Below, one piece after another: positions 63,442-64,000 of a stretch of 64,000 nt of DNA. Position 1 is the first letter of the stretch. Each line of letters opens with the position of its first letter. This DNA comes from Halobacillus sp. Marseille-P3879 (GTDB taxonomy: Bacteria > Bacillota > Bacilli > Bacillales > Halobacillaceae): the NCBI RefSeq assembly GCF_900240285.1, contig NZ_OESS01000005.1, forward strand, positions 1 through 64,000. Direction: 5' to 3'. The translations under genes and the position numbers were made by a program. A model generated the notes under the pieces. The model saw only the letters and a list, made by a program, of their open reading frames with translations. It made no database searches and was not told where the DNA came from.

Positions 63442-64000
63442 TTATTTTCTGCGATTTACCTGCACGACCGAATCGATACGGGAAAGTTTCTCTAGTAACT
63501 CCGCTTCTTTCACACTTTGTTTGCGTTCAATATGAATATATATCGTCTTTCGAGGATGAGGTTCTTTTTCGATTTCAAAACGCTGTAAGACAATATTCTG
63601 ATCGTCAAATACCGCCAAAACCTCGCTGGTTTTAACAGATTCTTCTACAACGACAATGTAAGTGTTATTTAAATAATGACTCACATATTTTGTCTCCAAA
63701 TTATTAAGAAAGATAAGGCTTAATAAGACGAGGGCGGTAGCCAGAATAGCTACTCCATACATCCCTGCCCCCACGACTAATCCTAATCCTGCCACTGTCC
63801 AAATGGAAGCTGCAGTCGTTAACCCTCTAATTGTCATTCCATTTACAATAATGGTCCCTGCGCCTAGAAACCCGATACCACTAATAACGTAGGAAGGTAT
63901 TCGCGAAGGATCAAACCGGATATTATCATTTGCTTCGATAAAAGCTTCAAATCCATATAAAGATAAAAGCATCATTAAACAGGACCCAATGCCAACTAAA
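63442..64000 (-). CDS. MgtC/SapB-family membrane protein (5' end outside window)
   Basis: The frame is open to the window edge and reads LVGIGSCLMMLLSLYG before the first internal ATG, the core MgtC motif, so the gene starts beyond the edge. It contains several hydrophobic segments and the family stretch GISGIGFLGAGTI-like (YVISGIGFLGAGTIIVNG), then a cytoplasmic C-terminal domain (about the last 85 residues) resembling an ACT-type fold. The family includes Salmonella MgtC, linked to growth at low magnesium; the role here is unknown. It is not part of the B. subtilis ctsR neighbourhood. Confidence 0.88.
   Translation of the reverse strand, partial: LVGIGSCLMMLLSLYGFEAFIEANDNIRFDPSRIPSYVISGIGFLGAGTIIVNGMTIRGLTTAASIWTVAGLGLVVGAGMYGVAILATALVLLSLIFLNNLETKYVSHYLNNTYIVVVEESVKTSEVLAVFDDQNIVLQRFEIEKEPHPRKTIYIHIERKQSVKEAELLEKLSRIDSVVQVNRRK

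Noticed and set aside
63442-64000. Truncated mgtC pseudogene
   Set aside because: The frame stays open to the edge with conserved MgtC sequence, so it is cut by the window and not broken.

Overview
Organism. The window is a chromosomal piece of a low-GC, spore-forming Gram-positive bacterium of the Bacillaceae. Gene order follows the Bacillus subtilis origin-proximal region closely: mgtC-like / ctsR-mcsA-mcsB-clpC / radA-disA-yacL-ispDF-gltX-cysE-cysS-mrnC-rlmB-rae1-sigH-rpmG-secE-nusG-rplK-rplA-rplJ-rplL-ybxB-rpoB-rpoC-rplGB-rpsL-rpsG-fusA-tuf-S10/spc/alpha operons-ecfA1-ecfA2-ecfT-truA-rplM-rpsI, then cwlD-salA-gerD-kbaA-pdaB and an rRNA operon. Sporulation and germination genes (gerD, cwlD, pdaB, kbaA, sigH, disA) show a spore former. 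The acidic secreted enzymes fit a moderately halophilic genus such as Halobacillus; that last step is inference.

Layout. At the left edge is the 5' end of a 16S rRNA gene on the minus strand with tandem promoters (1-490). At 0.6-5.0 kb lies the sporulation block, whose alternating orientations match B. subtilis. At 5.3-10.4 kb, on the plus strand, is a three-gene muropeptide-scavenging cluster (amiE-nagZ-namZ). I know these genes from a different locus in B. subtilis (with murQ-murR-murP), so this is the clearest accessory element in the window. From 10.5 kb to the right edge almost everything is on the minus strand: translation (34 r-protein genes including the L7Ae-like rplGB, plus infA, tuf, fusA), RNA polymerase (rpoA, rpoB, rpoC), secretion (secY, secE), an ECF vitamin transporter module, the early stationary-phase sigma factor sigH, cysteine and glutamate tRNA charging, isoprenoid synthesis, c-di-AMP synthesis, DNA repair and the CtsR heat-shock operon. 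The right edge cuts an MgtC/SapB gene.

Regulation that can be read directly includes sigma-A promoters before rrn, rplM, rpoA, rpsJ (two), tuf, rplGB, rpoB, rplJ, rplK, rpmG, sigH, cysE, yacL and ctsR; sigma-E/G-like promoters for pdaB, gerD and cwlD; a sigma-B-like promoter and a CtsR operator before ctsR; a cysteine-specific T-box before cysE; the L10 leader with its terminator before rplJ; and several intrinsic terminators.

No mobile element, CRISPR array, tRNA gene or phage remnant was found, and no wholly new multigene system. The points most worth following up are the relocated murein-recycling cluster with its extra domains and repeated upstream element, the terminator/anti-terminator arrangement in the rpoB leader, a terminator hairpin between secE and nusG, a 14-bp palindrome before rplM, the IspD-IspF fusion, and the degenerate metal site of PdaB.
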